Virus record (IMG/VR): IMGVR_UViG_3300048790_000131
Span: 1 to 35,353 of that record
DNA: 35,353 nt
DNA from: a virus
Strand: one strand, 5' to 3'
Below, piece by piece: positions 13,111 to 21,825 of the stretch (positions are counted from its first letter, which is position 1; every line of letters begins with the position of its first letter). Position numbers and translations under genes: made by a program. The notes under the pieces are model-generated. The model did no database searches and was not told the DNA's origin. It was given only the letters and a program-made list of their open reading frames with translations.

Positions 13111-13358
13111 TATTTGCCCCCAGAATCAGCGTTCAAAGTGTTTTTAAGATACCCCATCACATCGTCTAATTGCTTAGTTCCGGGGTCAAAGCTACTGGCA
13201 GTTATTAAAAGCTTCTTTGCTTTTGGAATGAGAAGAAGCTTGTCTTGGTTATTTTCTAAAAGAGATCTGTCGTCATCGCCTACGTGATTTCTAAGATTGT
13301 GAAAACCATCTAGAGCCCACTTATCCATACCTTTAAGGTCTCGATTGGATTGATTCAT
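13110..13358 (-). CDS. Small protein between ejection and fibre genes, unknown (82 aa)
   Basis: The start overlaps the ejection-protein stop as ATGA and the end abuts the fibre start. Soluble, helical and charged (DKWALDGFHNLRNHVGDDDR, IPKAKKLLITASSFDPGTKQ). Similar small helical proteins occur near ejection genes in related phages, but I cannot assign a role. Confidence 0.7.
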   Translation of the reverse strand: MNQSNRDLKGMDKWALDGFHNLRNHVGDDDRSLLENNQDKLLLIPKAKKLLITASSFDPGTKQLDDVMGYLKNTLNADSGGK

Positions 13359-15226
13359 TTGTTACCCTTTTGAATGTTTTTAACAAATTGCTTAGCTAGC
13401 TCTGGTGCATTTGGAGATTGCGTGATCGAGTTCGGAATAATAATTTCTCCAGGAGAGCCCCAAAGCAAAACATCATCGTTTTTGGGTGAATTTCCAGGCT
13501 TTAAAGGAGTTCCAGGAATTTGTCCGCCATTAGCAAACTTAAAAGCTTTCCTCATGGAGGCTTGAACTTGGGCTGCTTTATCAGGGTTAATCGGGCTTGT
13601 TGGTGTATTTGTATTGGTTGAAGGGGTTGAGTCGGCGGTTATTTGCCCACCATCCGCATAGCCCTTTACTTGGGGTTGATTATCCTGTTGGCCCGCGACT
13701 TTTGACAGCGGGATTTTAGATATAATTTCATCGGTAGCAGGAGCTGAAAATTGTGATGCCAGATCACTCCCAAGAGATCCGAAAGCTCCTGGAGCAGTTG
13801 AATAAAGACCCTTGACCATTTGGGACCCTGCAGAAGCTGCATTTATTCCTGCTTTTATCGCCAAGGGAGACGAAGCTGCCTGGCCTACTGCTGCGCCTGC
13901 TGGTCCGCCCAAAAAATAACCTGCAGCGGTAGCGGTGCCCATTCTAGCAACAGATTTTCCAGTAGAATCCACGGGCAGGATGGGAGCTTTGCCAAATTGC
14001 CTTGCCGCTGCTATTTTCCTAGCCTCGCCAAGAAAATCCTGGCCTGTAATATCGCCGAGTTCTTTTAAGTTTGCTTGGTTTGCCGGGTTCTCCCCAGTGC
14101 CTGCCGTGAATAAAGAAGATGCAGTTTTTCCTTCAGCGAGCATGCTTCTGTTCATGACTTCTTCAACATCGTGAAGCTGAGCTAGAGTATCATTTGCAGC
14201 AGCCACTTCAGGAGCGGCTGTATTAACAAGGCTTCTTGCTACTGCTCCACCAGCTTTCGCGGCTCTTGATGCATTTGTTCCAAGAGTAAAAATTTGACCG
14301 CCCTTAGCGTAAGCCCCTTTTGCTTTTTCTTGAAGGAGAGCCTTTAGATCATGCGCATCTTGAAGGGCAATTTGACCGTCTTTATCAGTAACATTTTGCA
14401 CATCACCTAAAAGATCATTGACCTGATCAATCTCAGCAGGCCTTAGCTTTGCATTTATTTGAGACTGTGATGCCTTTAAGGCATCTATTATGGGTTGAGC
14501 GCTAACCTTTTGGTCAGCCCTTGCCTGAAAGGCTGAAGAGAGTTGATCGGAAAGCTCTGCCCGTTTTGATTGTATCTGGGTGTTTATCTTATCTCTTAAG
14601 TTGTCGGCCAACGTTTGAGGGTTATAATTTGCCTCTTTTGCCAGTTGATTTATTTCATCTGGGTTTGAGGCGTATGTCTCAAGAACTTCTCTCGGGACCC
14701 CTGTTGTAGAGCTCCCGATAGCGCTAGCCACGTCACTCATTTTTTGGCCGATGAATTGTCCGGCCTTGCTATTTATTGCAGCATTTGCACCGATTCCTAC
14801 GAGCTTCCCGCCCATGTCGTAAGTCATCCCTTGAACAACGTCTTTCGGAACTGTTTTAAACTGATTCACTATTCCACTTGCAGTTGTTCCTTGAGCGATA
14901 TTCCCACCATCGACATAACTATTTATTGCGTCTTTTACTTTCTGTCCGGCTGCATATCCAAAGCCTGCACCTGCAATTGTTCCTACGGGGCCCGAGACCA
15001 CATCCGCTGCAGTTCCAGCCGCTCCGCCTAAACCCATTCCGATATAAGGAAGCTGAGCAGTAGTTCCCTTAATAAGTCCACGAGGGGTAACTCCCATTAC
15101 AGACTTGTCAAGCCAACTAGGATCTGATTGTTTTGCTGGAGTTTCGGTAAACCCAACATCAGCGAATTTATCATTCGACTTATTAGGGGTATTTGACTGA
15201 AATCCCAAATCGTCAAAATTACTCAT
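13355..15226 (-). CDS. DNA ejection/internal virion protein, C-terminal member (623 aa)
   Basis: Largest of three ejection-type proteins, in the place of P22 gp16. Gly/Ala-rich hydrophobic stretches (residues about 55-110: GMGLGGAAGTAADVVSGPVG ...) could insert in the membrane. A long helical region (about 180-330) and a second Gly/Ala block (about 430-480) follow. The C-terminus has YADGGQI and FANGGQI repeats and LLWGSPGEIIIPNSI, a motif seen at the C-termini of many virion proteins that are ejected or act as tape measures. ATGA overlap with its predecessor. Confidence 0.75.
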   Translation of the reverse strand: MSNFDDLGFQSNTPNKSNDKFADVGFTETPAKQSDPSWLDKSVMGVTPRGLIKGTTAQLPYIGMGLGGAAGTAADVVSGPVGTIAGAGFGYAAGQKVKDAINSYVDGGNIAQGTTASGIVNQFKTVPKDVVQGMTYDMGGKLVGIGANAAINSKAGQFIGQKMSDVASAIGSSTTGVPREVLETYASNPDEINQLAKEANYNPQTLADNLRDKINTQIQSKRAELSDQLSSAFQARADQKVSAQPIIDALKASQSQINAKLRPAEIDQVNDLLGDVQNVTDKDGQIALQDAHDLKALLQEKAKGAYAKGGQIFTLGTNASRAAKAGGAVARSLVNTAAPEVAAANDTLAQLHDVEEVMNRSMLAEGKTASSLFTAGTGENPANQANLKELGDITGQDFLGEARKIAAARQFGKAPILPVDSTGKSVARMGTATAAGYFLGGPAGAAVGQAASSPLAIKAGINAASAGSQMVKGLYSTAPGAFGSLGSDLASQFSAPATDEIISKIPLSKVAGQQDNQPQVKGYADGGQITADSTPSTNTNTPTSPINPDKAAQVQASMRKAFKFANGGQIPGTPLKPGNSPKNDDVLLWGSPGEIIIPNSITQSPNAPELAKQFVKNIQKGNK

Positions 15227-16512
15227 GACAAAACTTTTGCTCCTAATGAAACCGCTTTTTGTAAATTAGCCTTTGGAATAACTCCGGTCCTACCATCGGG
15301 AAGCTGGACTTTTACCGTATCAGTTGCTCCGGCCTGGCCGTTAAGTGCCTTGTCTTTATTGCTTTGAGATGTAGGGATTGTTCCCCAGTCAGAGCTCGGG
15401 TCAACCTTCCCGCTCACTCGATCAAGAAACTGTTTGTTTAAATTGTTATAGTCACTCGATTGCAAGTAAGGTTTTTTCGACTCAATTACACCTTGATAGT
15501 TTTGTTTCAACAGATTCCTAGAATCATTTCCTATGGCAGTAGCGTAGTTTAGAAGTTGTTGCGCGTAGGCTCCTGCATTCGCATCTTGAGGTGCATTTTT
15601 AAGGTTTTGCGCCATCATTGCCATTTTGTACTTAGCTGACCCAGGAGTTAAAAGTTTAAGCTCATCTTCCGTCCCTTGCCCACCACTTGCCATTTTTAAT
15701 GTTTCTTGGGCAAGAAGGGTCACTTGTTGAGGGCTGAGTTTATTGAGGTCAACTTTTCCAGTTTTTGGATCCACAGCTTGACTAGCGAGGCTTTGAACCT
15801 TATTTGCTGAGTAACTGTCTTTTTCAGCTTGTTGAACCGCGGGATTGCCACGTGCAGATTGCAGGGCTGATAAAGTTTCTTGGAGTTGCTGCGCTTTGGT
15901 CTTTGTTATTTCTTGGCCAAATTGCGCCGCTTTGATTTTGGCTTCTTGTTCTCTAATGCCCATGTCTCTTGCTTTTTGTTCGGCTTCGATTTGATCTTTG
16001 GCATTCAAAGCTCGCCCCTGTTGAAGCTTTACTTGCTGAGGATCAAAAGTAGTTGGCACTTGACTCGTGTCGTATCCCGCAGCCCCGTAAGTTTTAATAG
16101 CTTGGTCGTAATCCTGTTGATTTTGAACTCCGCCTAATAGTTGGCCCAAAAATCCGAGCCTTTCCGTTTCCGCTTTAACCTTCATCTGTTTTACAGCGGC
16201 TTGTTGTTGTGCCACTTGTTGAGCGTAAGGCATGACTTGGGTTGGTGCAGTTTTTCCAAGTTCTTGTAATATTCCATTGCTATCTTGTTTGATATTTCCA
16301 GTATCTGGATCAACAGAAGTATTGTGCTGAATGGCAGACCTTACAGCTTCGTTATCCGAAAACTGTTGCTGAGCCACTTTGTTTTGCATTTGCTTTGATT
16401 GGTTATTCAAATACAAGTCTTGCATAGTCATGGCTTTAACCATGTTGTCTACAGGGCTTGTAATTTGAACTGGAGTTCCGCCCGATGCGATTACTGAATC
16501 AATGTCTGCCAT
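15223..16512 (-). CDS. DNA ejection/pilot protein, Gln-rich (429 aa)
   Basis: ATG 16512 follows GCCGGAGGACTGAT. Long Gln/Ala/Lys-rich helical protein (QMQNKVAQQQFSDNEAVRSA, AEQKARDMGIREQEAKIKAA) with few hydrophobic blocks, as in P22 gp20-type internal proteins. It is the second of three consecutive ejection genes. These proteins leave the virion with the DNA and form a conduit across the envelope. Assignment is by composition, size and position. Confidence 0.7.
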   Translation of the reverse strand: MADIDSVIASGGTPVQITSPVDNMVKAMTMQDLYLNNQSKQMQNKVAQQQFSDNEAVRSAIQHNTSVDPDTGNIKQDSNGILQELGKTAPTQVMPYAQQVAQQQAAVKQMKVKAETERLGFLGQLLGGVQNQQDYDQAIKTYGAAGYDTSQVPTTFDPQQVKLQQGRALNAKDQIEAEQKARDMGIREQEAKIKAAQFGQEITKTKAQQLQETLSALQSARGNPAVQQAEKDSYSANKVQSLASQAVDPKTGKVDLNKLSPQQVTLLAQETLKMASGGQGTEDELKLLTPGSAKYKMAMMAQNLKNAPQDANAGAYAQQLLNYATAIGNDSRNLLKQNYQGVIESKKPYLQSSDYNNLNKQFLDRVSGKVDPSSDWGTIPTSQSNKDKALNGQAGATDTVKVQLPDGRTGVIPKANLQKAVSLGAKVLS

Positions 16513-16513
16513 A

Positions 16514-17254
16514 TCAGTCCTCCGGCATAGTTAATTGTGGAAGATTATTAAGCTGCTGATTATTTTGCGCGTATGTCTTCTGCCAGGCTGCCTGATTTTG
16601 GTTTTGATACATCTGCTGAAACTGGTTCATCGTTTGTTGGTTACTGTAAGCATTCCCAACGCCAGTTAGACCGTTATTGATTGCGCTTGCTTGGCCCATT
16701 ATTCCTGCTGCTTGGGCATTGCCACCAGCCATTATCGAGTTTGACATCGTGTTGGCAAGTTGAGCGCCTGTTGAGCCTTGTTGAATAGCGGCGTTTTGCC
16801 CTTGCTGGCTTAGATTGTTATACATGTTGTAGGTCTGTTGATTTTGAGCCATGTAGTTTTGAAGCGCTTGCTGATAATCCTGATTTGCTAAACCTTGAGA
16901 GTAACTCATAAGATTTTGCTGAGTGCCTGTTGAGTTAAGCATTCCTTTAGCCGCGGCACTTGCTTGAACTGCATTTTGACCTTGTTGTAACTGCCACGCA
17001 TAACCAGGGCTCTGTTGATATTGTTGAGCGCTAAAATTTTGTGTAAGGCTTGGCATCATAGAATTAAGGGTGTTTAAGTTTTGAGTTCCAGAATTATAAT
17101 AAGGAGCCAACATTCTTGCATTCGACGCCCAAATAGATTCTGATTCACCAAGTGATTGCCCCGCAGCTCCTGCTGCTGTGTTAGCGGCATTCTGAGATGC
17201 AGATGAGCTCATTGCTGCCCCGGCTACCGCTGCTCCTGCTATTGCGAATCCCAT
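16514..17254 (-). CDS. DNA ejection/injection protein, P22 gp7-like (246 aa)
   Basis: ATG 17254 lies behind CAGGAGGC. An Ala-rich hydrophobic N-terminus (FAIAGAAVAGAAMSSSASQN) is followed by the recurrent ejection-protein pattern: MLAPYYNSGTQNLNTL, QQSPGYAWQLQQGQNAVQAS, AAAKGMLNSTGTQQNLMSYS, QGLANQDYQQALQNYMAQN. The remainder is Asn/Gln-rich. This combination is common in podovirus DNA transfer proteins. Confidence 0.82.
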   Translation of the reverse strand: MGFAIAGAAVAGAAMSSSASQNAANTAAGAAGQSLGESESIWASNARMLAPYYNSGTQNLNTLNSMMPSLTQNFSAQQYQQSPGYAWQLQQGQNAVQASAAAKGMLNSTGTQQNLMSYSQGLANQDYQQALQNYMAQNQQTYNMYNNLSQQGQNAAIQQGSTGAQLANTMSNSIMAGGNAQAAGIMGQASAINNGLTGVGNAYSNQQTMNQFQQMYQNQNQAAWQKTYAQNNQQLNNLPQLTMPED

Positions 17255-17722
17255 TTAATCTAGCCTCCTGGCCCATATGATTTCGGCCTGTTCGTAACCC
17301 AAATCTTTAAACAAGTTTCCATATTCAAAATAAGTTTTCGCGTGATGGGTGACCGTTACAACGCCTTCTTTTTTAAGATCTTCATCACACCATTTTAGAA
17401 AGTGTTTGCCGGTGCCTCCGCGATAAGGCTTTCTAACGTATAAAATATCTTGTGAGGCAACGAGGGTGTTTTTGTAGTGGAGGTGTTGATCGACGATGAA
17501 AAAAGCGTAGCCGATCAAAACAGTTTCTTGAAACTCTTCATTTGCAACATCTCTTATGGTGTAGCAACGAAGCTTTCCGGCCTCCTCAAGCATCTCGTAT
17601 TTATCCCATTGCATATCAATGGGAATGTCTCTGTAGTGCCCAACTTCTTCCCAGTGTTCATGCCTTAGCACTGGCTGAATTTCTTTTTGGCACTCAGCTA
17701 AAGTCTCACGTTTAAACTGCAC
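17255..17722 (-). CDS. GNAT-family acetyltransferase-like phage protein (155 aa)
   Basis: I choose GTG 17722 because GGAGGGAAC sits directly before it; a TTG at 17746 is less likely. The core (LIGYAFFIVDQHLHYKNTLV, DILYVRKPYRGGTGKHFLKW) follows the GNAT beta4-alpha3 arrangement with an acetyl-CoA loop RGGTG, and LFKDLGYEQAEIIWARRL is the usual end. Such proteins recur in podovirus structural operons. The target is unknown; it could modify a virion or host protein or the small molecule tied to the neighbouring oxygenase. Confidence 0.75.
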   Translation of the reverse strand: MQFKRETLAECQKEIQPVLRHEHWEEVGHYRDIPIDMQWDKYEMLEEAGKLRCYTIRDVANEEFQETVLIGYAFFIVDQHLHYKNTLVASQDILYVRKPYRGGTGKHFLKWCDEDLKKEGVVTVTHHAKTYFEYGNLFKDLGYEQAEIIWARRLD

Positions 17723-18314
17723 GTTCCCTCCGATACTTTGGAGCAACGCAATCCATAATGAGATGGATTCTAGGAACTAAAGATTGATTTACAGCCCAGT
17801 GATTTTCTTTATGGTTAAACCAAAAGAATTCTCCAGGGTGCATTCCGTAGGATTCACACCACCCATTTTTATCTTCGACAAAGAATCTATTTCCGGGCTC
17901 TGAAGTAATGACTAAATGGAATCGTTCAAAATGATCAGAATACATCCCAAAATCTGCATGAGGAATAACACGTCCGCCAGGCTTAAGTTTTGCCAAGAAG
18001 GCCCTTCCAAGTTCGACTCCTTCGCAAGCCTTAACGCATTCGTCGATTAAAACTTGAACTTCTTTTATTTTGAAAAGATTTAGATGATCCTGAATTTTTA
18101 AACTATCCCTTACCGATTCAATGGTATTTTCAGGGGCCCATCGAAACATGATGGCCTCTGTGTCTTCTTGAGGCGAAATAGGCCTATCAAGTTTGACCAC
18201 ATAATCTTGTCGCCAAGTGTTCTCTTTCCAAAGCTCGGGCTCGGCCGCAATTCGATTAAGAAGTGGAGTCACGTTAATATTAGTTTTGAGAAGCTTTATC
18301 AAATGCCCGTTCAT
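17712..18314 (-). CDS. 2-oxoglutarate/Fe(II) oxygenase, aspartyl/asparaginyl beta-hydroxylase-like (200 aa)
   Basis: ATG 18314 overlaps the upstream stop as ATGA. The double-stranded beta-helix signature is visible: iron ligands H119 and D121 in IPHADFGMY, H172 in ENHWAVN, and R182 in VPRIHLIMD for 2-oxoglutarate. LKPGGRVIPHADF and FERFHLVI are typical of the Asp/Asn hydroxylase family. It would hydroxylate a protein side chain or another substrate in the cytoplasm. It is embedded between virion genes and paired with a GNAT, which suggests modification of a capsid or tail protein. Confidence 0.8.
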   Translation of the reverse strand: MNGHLIKLLKTNINVTPLLNRIAAEPELWKENTWRQDYVVKLDRPISPQEDTEAIMFRWAPENTIESVRDSLKIQDHLNLFKIKEVQVLIDECVKACEGVELGRAFLAKLKPGGRVIPHADFGMYSDHFERFHLVITSEPGNRFFVEDKNGWCESYGMHPGEFFWFNHKENHWAVNQSLVPRIHLIMDCVAPKYRRERAV

Positions 18315-18670
18315 GAGCACTGCCTCCCGCCGCATAAAATATTAAGGCCCGTGGCCGCACTTGCTATGACGCTTATAAAATCTAGGGGCCCTAAAATTAT
18401 AGGGGCAATATTAGCCGTTGATTCTAGAGCAATAATTTGTTCTGTTTGTCCGCCAGATACGGAAGCGGCTTTTATTAAAATGTTGCTAGTTGAGGCTGTG
18501 CCTCCTGCAGGAACAACGTTTATTGTTATCGTAATCGCCGAGACGGAAGTGTTGCAAACCACAAGTGAGTCAACAATAGTTGTGGTTCCAGTTGGGCTTG
18601 TGTAAAGAGTCGTCTGTGTGTTTGGGACAACTTGGTTTGCAATTAGAACTGAAGGGATTGCCTGAATCAT
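18311..18670 (-). CDS. Small beta-rich virion-type protein (119 aa)
   Basis: ATG 18670 lies 1 bp after the preceding stop. The sequence is Thr/Ser/Ile/Val-rich with alternating hydrophobic residues (TTTIVDSLVVCNTSVSAITI, IIALESTANIAPIILGPLDF), typical of beta-sandwich tail or decoration proteins. It ends in an odd CGGRQCS. Position after the gp10-like gene suggests a tail accessory protein. No family is recognised. Confidence 0.65.
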   Translation of the reverse strand: MIQAIPSVLIANQVVPNTQTTLYTSPTGTTTIVDSLVVCNTSVSAITITINVVPAGGTASTSNILIKAASVSGGQTEQIIALESTANIAPIILGPLDFISVIASAATGLNILCGGRQCS

Positions 18671-18855
18671 AATCTAGGCCCAAATATTTGAAGATTTTGT
18701 GCAAACGTGTCTTGCATGATTCGAGAATAAACAACGATAAAGAATTTATACCAAGATGAGGTCATCATGTTGTTTTGGTCCACGAGGGCTGTTGTCATTG
18801 GTGGAACACCAAGATTATTATGCTTCCCTTGGTTGTACTGGACTGAATTACTCAA
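18667..18855 (-). CDS. Small tail-region protein, unknown (62 aa)
   Basis: TTG 18855 overlaps the stop of the gp10-like gene as TTGA, with GAGGAGC upstream. The centre (LVDQNNMMTSSWYKFFIVVY) has aromatic and hydrophobic residues but no clear membrane helix. Many podovirus genomes place a short protein with a similar SSWYKFF pattern after gp10; its role is unknown. Confidence 0.65.
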   Translation of the reverse strand: MSNSVQYNQGKHNNLGVPPMTTALVDQNNMMTSSWYKFFIVVYSRIMQDTFAQNLQIFGPRL

Positions 18856-20294
18856 CTTTCGTGCTCCTCTAGTTCAAGCGTTGCCCCATTTATTTTCACT
18901 GGCACAGGATCTGAGATAGAAACTTTAAAGACCCTATTTCTTGAATAACCAAGCCTTCGAAAAAGACACCTTGCTTGAGTCACCCCGTCTTTTCCGAGGG
19001 AAGCTGTCATTTCATCAGAGTAGCTATTTCCCCCATCATCAGACCAAGAAAGCATTGCAAGTGGATTTGAGCCTTGAGATGAACCGTCAAGACCTTGACC
19101 CGGTTCCATGTCTAGTTGAAAGCTTTTAAAAGAAATTCTCACCATGTTGTCTGAGATGTGGGGCGAAATTCTTGTTCTTTTGATGGCGTTTCCATTGTCT
19201 GAATAAACAATAGAGCTCTGAAGGTAGATATTTCCGTTTGTGTAGTCGCCAGTTAAATGGAGCCCGTAAGCAAAAGCGTAAGTACCAGAGAGAATCCTTG
19301 TGTAACTTCCTGAGCTTAGGTAAGCCCTTTCGTGCCACATGTTTGTGGCGATATCAAAAACCCATGTGGCGTTGCCAGTTGGGAAATTGAGCACATAAAA
19401 TTGATGACCATTTTCTTGATAAGACCAAGCCACAGCATCTGTAAAAGATGAATAGCCTTGGATAGCCTGCTCTACAGCGTGATTGCTAACTCTTTGAGGC
19501 GCATAACCGTTTGCCATGTAGACAATGCCTGCACCGTTTCGATCTTGCCCTAACCAAAACAAAGTGTTTCCAACAACCGCAGTTGAGTAAACCGCACAAC
19601 ACCCATACTGCATGAGTGTCCCTTGAATATATTGAAGCGGGTTTAAAGCATTCCCTGCGTCGTACCAAATTTCTGAAGTCTGAGAGCCAAGGAGCCACAC
19701 GTTACGGTTTAAGTTTATGGCTACAACGATGTTGTCAGGCAAACCGTTCTTCGCTGTAAGTGCTGGATTATTAAATGTCACAGCATTTAGGTCTGAGAGA
19801 TAAAACTCGTTAGAATTTGGAACAACAAAAACGAAGTATCCGTCAATAAAAGTAACAGTCTGACTTCCAAGCCAGCTTGAATTAACAATCTGTGTAACAG
19901 AGCTAGGGGTTGCAAGGGTTGTGTAATATCCATTGGGACCGTCAACAATCACAAGCTGAATGCCATTGTCTGCCATTCCAACTTGGCCTGAAGAAGTGAG
20001 AAGTGTGCCGATAAGTGTTGCTTGAAACGCTGAGTTTAATAAATAAACATTCGAACCACTGACCGCAAATAAAACTCCGGTAGACGTGTAATAAAGTCCC
20101 CTGATGGGTCCAGCGCCAATCGTTTGAAGGAGCGTTAGGCCTGGAGTTGAGACAAGGCGATACTGCTCGTTGTCTTTTCCAGATCCCATTTCATCTTTTT
20201 CAGGAAACATGTTAATGCAGCGCTGACAGTCATAAGAGACCGAGTTAAGGTTATATGTCGGGCCTACAAATCCCTTAAACCTAACGCGTGCCAA
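18852..20294 (-). CDS. Packaged-DNA stabilisation protein, P22 gp10-like tail hub (480 aa)
   Basis: The N-terminus FKGFVGPTYNLNSVSYDCQR, then CINMFPE, is the signature of the gp10 family, followed by VSTPGLTLLQTIGAGPIRGL and a series of beta-propeller-like strands (LFAVSGSNVYLLN, IQLVIVDGPNGYYT). P22 gp10 is 472 aa, close to this length. It plugs the portal/gp4 channel after packaging and holds the tail needle. TTG 20294 follows GGAGAG. No separate needle (gp26) gene is recognisable. Confidence 0.9.
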   Translation of the reverse strand: MARVRFKGFVGPTYNLNSVSYDCQRCINMFPEKDEMGSGKDNEQYRLVSTPGLTLLQTIGAGPIRGLYYTSTGVLFAVSGSNVYLLNSAFQATLIGTLLTSSGQVGMADNGIQLVIVDGPNGYYTTLATPSSVTQIVNSSWLGSQTVTFIDGYFVFVVPNSNEFYLSDLNAVTFNNPALTAKNGLPDNIVVAINLNRNVWLLGSQTSEIWYDAGNALNPLQYIQGTLMQYGCCAVYSTAVVGNTLFWLGQDRNGAGIVYMANGYAPQRVSNHAVEQAIQGYSSFTDAVAWSYQENGHQFYVLNFPTGNATWVFDIATNMWHERAYLSSGSYTRILSGTYAFAYGLHLTGDYTNGNIYLQSSIVYSDNGNAIKRTRISPHISDNMVRISFKSFQLDMEPGQGLDGSSQGSNPLAMLSWSDDGGNSYSDEMTASLGKDGVTQARCLFRRLGYSRNRVFKVSISDPVPVKINGATLELEEHES

Positions 20295-21008
20295 TTACTC
20301 TCCAGTTATCCAGTTGAAGCCAGGTTTTTTAGAAATAACGCCAGAATCTTGTCCGAGAAGAACTGGTTTTTGATTAACTCTCTTTAATTGTGCATGGAGA
20401 TTGGTTGCCATTTGTATGATGTCAGTCCTTTGAGGCTTTCCATATTCAGGAGTTAGATCTACAGCCAAGTTCCAAATGATGGCTTTGGTGTACGCTGGCG
20501 GTAGGCTCACAGCGGTTTGAAGTGTCGTAAAAGAACTCAATGGCTTCCAAGAAATCATATAGATGTTGTATGCAGCACTTGGAATAGGCCAAAAATTAAG
20601 TGTTAGATTTGGATAGGTATAGTTTGGCCAGCACTTAGTTGAAATGTTACTTGTCACTGTTGGAACTGTGAGCGCTGCCCATTGATCTTGGTTTATGATT
20701 TGAATTTGAAATTGAAAGGTTGTGGAACCTTGAATTTGCTGCCAAACCATGTTTTCAATTTCACTTGGCCTTGCTGTACTCCAATCAGGAGTTCCGCTTA
20801 AACCCATTTGATAGCTTTGTTGACCCGCTACAAAAGCAAAAGTCTCAGCAACCCTTTGATAGGCTGTAAGCTTTTGGGCTGACCAAGCGTCTAACATATT
20901 ATTTAAAGAGACTAAGGCATTATTTGACTCTTGATAGGACGGCTGTTCGTTTGCCGCCAAGACGCCAATAAGCCTTAGAGCTCCATTAATAATATCGTTT
21001 GCGACCAC
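20295..21008 (-). CDS. P22 gp4-like tail accessory (head completion) protein (237 aa)
   Basis: GTG 21008 directly follows the upstream TAA. The N-terminus (IINGALRLIGVLAANEQPSY ... SLNNMLDAWSAQKLTAYQ) is the standard pattern of gp4/head-completion proteins, and TLNFWPIPSAAYNIYMISWK is its conserved middle. It extends the portal after DNA packaging and receives the gp10-like protein encoded next. It is longer than P22 gp4 (166 aa) but within the family's range. Confidence 0.87.
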   Translation of the reverse strand: MVANDIINGALRLIGVLAANEQPSYQESNNALVSLNNMLDAWSAQKLTAYQRVAETFAFVAGQQSYQMGLSGTPDWSTARPSEIENMVWQQIQGSTTFQFQIQIINQDQWAALTVPTVTSNISTKCWPNYTYPNLTLNFWPIPSAAYNIYMISWKPLSSFTTLQTAVSLPPAYTKAIIWNLAVDLTPEYGKPQRTDIIQMATNLHAQLKRVNQKPVLLGQDSGVISKKPGFNWITGE

Positions 21009-21245
21009 TTACTTACTCTTTTTCTTCTTAACTTCAGAAGTCTCTTCAGCGGGCTCACTTACTTGAGAAGCACTCGGGTGATTTGGATGTTTTTCAGACC
21101 AGTGCCAGTCTTTACCAAGAGATTTAAACTCTTCTTCAGACTTTACAATCTTAGCTAACTTTTCTCGTTTTGCTTCAGCCTCACGATCGTGGTCACTTGC
21201 GCCGAAGGGATAGTCTTTGTGATAAACAACTCTTGGGTAACTCAT
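21009..21245 (-). CDS. Small charged protein of the head region (78 aa)
   Basis: ATG 21245 overlaps the previous stop as ATGA and has AAGGAGATTTC before it. The protein is hydrophilic, Glu/Lys-rich (DHDREAEAKREKLAKIVKSE) with a Lys tail KKKKSK. A virion or assembly role is possible. No family is recognised. Confidence 0.7.
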   Translation of the reverse strand: MSYPRVVYHKDYPFGASDHDREAEAKREKLAKIVKSEEEFKSLGKDWHWSEKHPNHPSASQVSEPAEETSEVKKKKSK

Positions 21246-21427
21246 GAAATCTCCTTTTTTAAGATCTGGCTCGCGCCATAAATATTTGAGCTAGAATGAT
21301 GACCACAAGCGATAGGATGAGAGGCAATGGCATCAAGTTTCTTTCTATTCTGGAAAATATAGCCGCCCCTGAAAATGACAGAGTCATGGTTCCGATCATA
21401 ATCAGGGGCAGCTACCGAAAAATTCAT
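21242..21427 (-). CDS. Small protein between decoration and gp4-like genes (61 aa)
   Basis: The start overlaps the previous stop (TAATG) and the end overlaps the next start (ATGA), so it is translated in the chain. Sequence: FSVAAPDYDRNHDSVIFRGG ... HPIACGHHSSSNIYGA; no motif recognised. A plus-strand frame over the same bases has no initiation signals. Confidence 0.6.
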   Translation of the reverse strand: MNFSVAAPDYDRNHDSVIFRGGYIFQNRKKLDAIASHPIACGHHSSSNIYGASQILKKEIS

Positions 21428-21723
21428 TATGAAGCGATAAGCCCTAAGTTCTTTAAAGCGATGACGATATCGCCAAGCGTGTATGCCGTTGATCCAATAC
21501 CGCCACTAAAAGTGGTATTCGTATAAATTGTGTTGGTGGATCCAGCAGTAACAGTTGTCGAATAGCCAGAAGGACTTGAAGGCTGGTTAATCGGTGTTTT
21601 GCCGTAAAAGCCGATATAATCGGCGGCATTACGACCCAAGACAAAACCATCAACGCTTTGGCCAGTGGCATATTGCGGGTTTCCGTCTTGGTTTGTAGAG
21701 GTTTCAGTATTTGGTACGCCCAT
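21427..21723 (-). CDS. Putative head decoration/fibre-type protein (98 aa)
   Basis: ATG 21723 follows a strong TTAAGGAGATAAAT. The sequence YIGFYGKTPINQPSSPSGYS is a motif found in small proteins directly after coat genes in many phages, usually called head fibre or decoration. The C-terminal SGGIGSTAYTLGDIVIALKN is also common in that class. Close to the coat gene, separated by a hairpin. Virion role likely but not proven by sequence. Confidence 0.7.
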   Translation of the reverse strand: MGVPNTETSTNQDGNPQYATGQSVDGFVLGRNAADYIGFYGKTPINQPSSPSGYSTTVTAGSTNTIYTNTTFSGGIGSTAYTLGDIVIALKNLGLIAS

Positions 21724-21760
21724 ATTTATCTCCTTAAAAGTTTGAATTCATTTTTAATAA

Positions 21761-21819
21761 TGTCGGGCCAGAGCCAGATGACAAATCGGAGGACCCGTCA
21801 CCTAGCTCTATGCCCGACA
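21761..21819 (-). terminator. Long hairpin after the coat gene: partial terminator or mRNA-processing element
   Basis: TGTCGGGC (21761..21768) pairs with GCCCGACA (21812..21819); inside, AGAGC pairs with GCTCT and TGAC with GTCA. In the direction of transcription the stem is followed by TTATT and then AAAA, a poor T-run. It begins 6 bp after the coat stop. It would let a fraction of transcripts stop or would protect the coat message 3' end, giving the coat more protein than its downstream genes. Confidence 0.6.
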
Positions 21820-21825
21820 AGCTAA

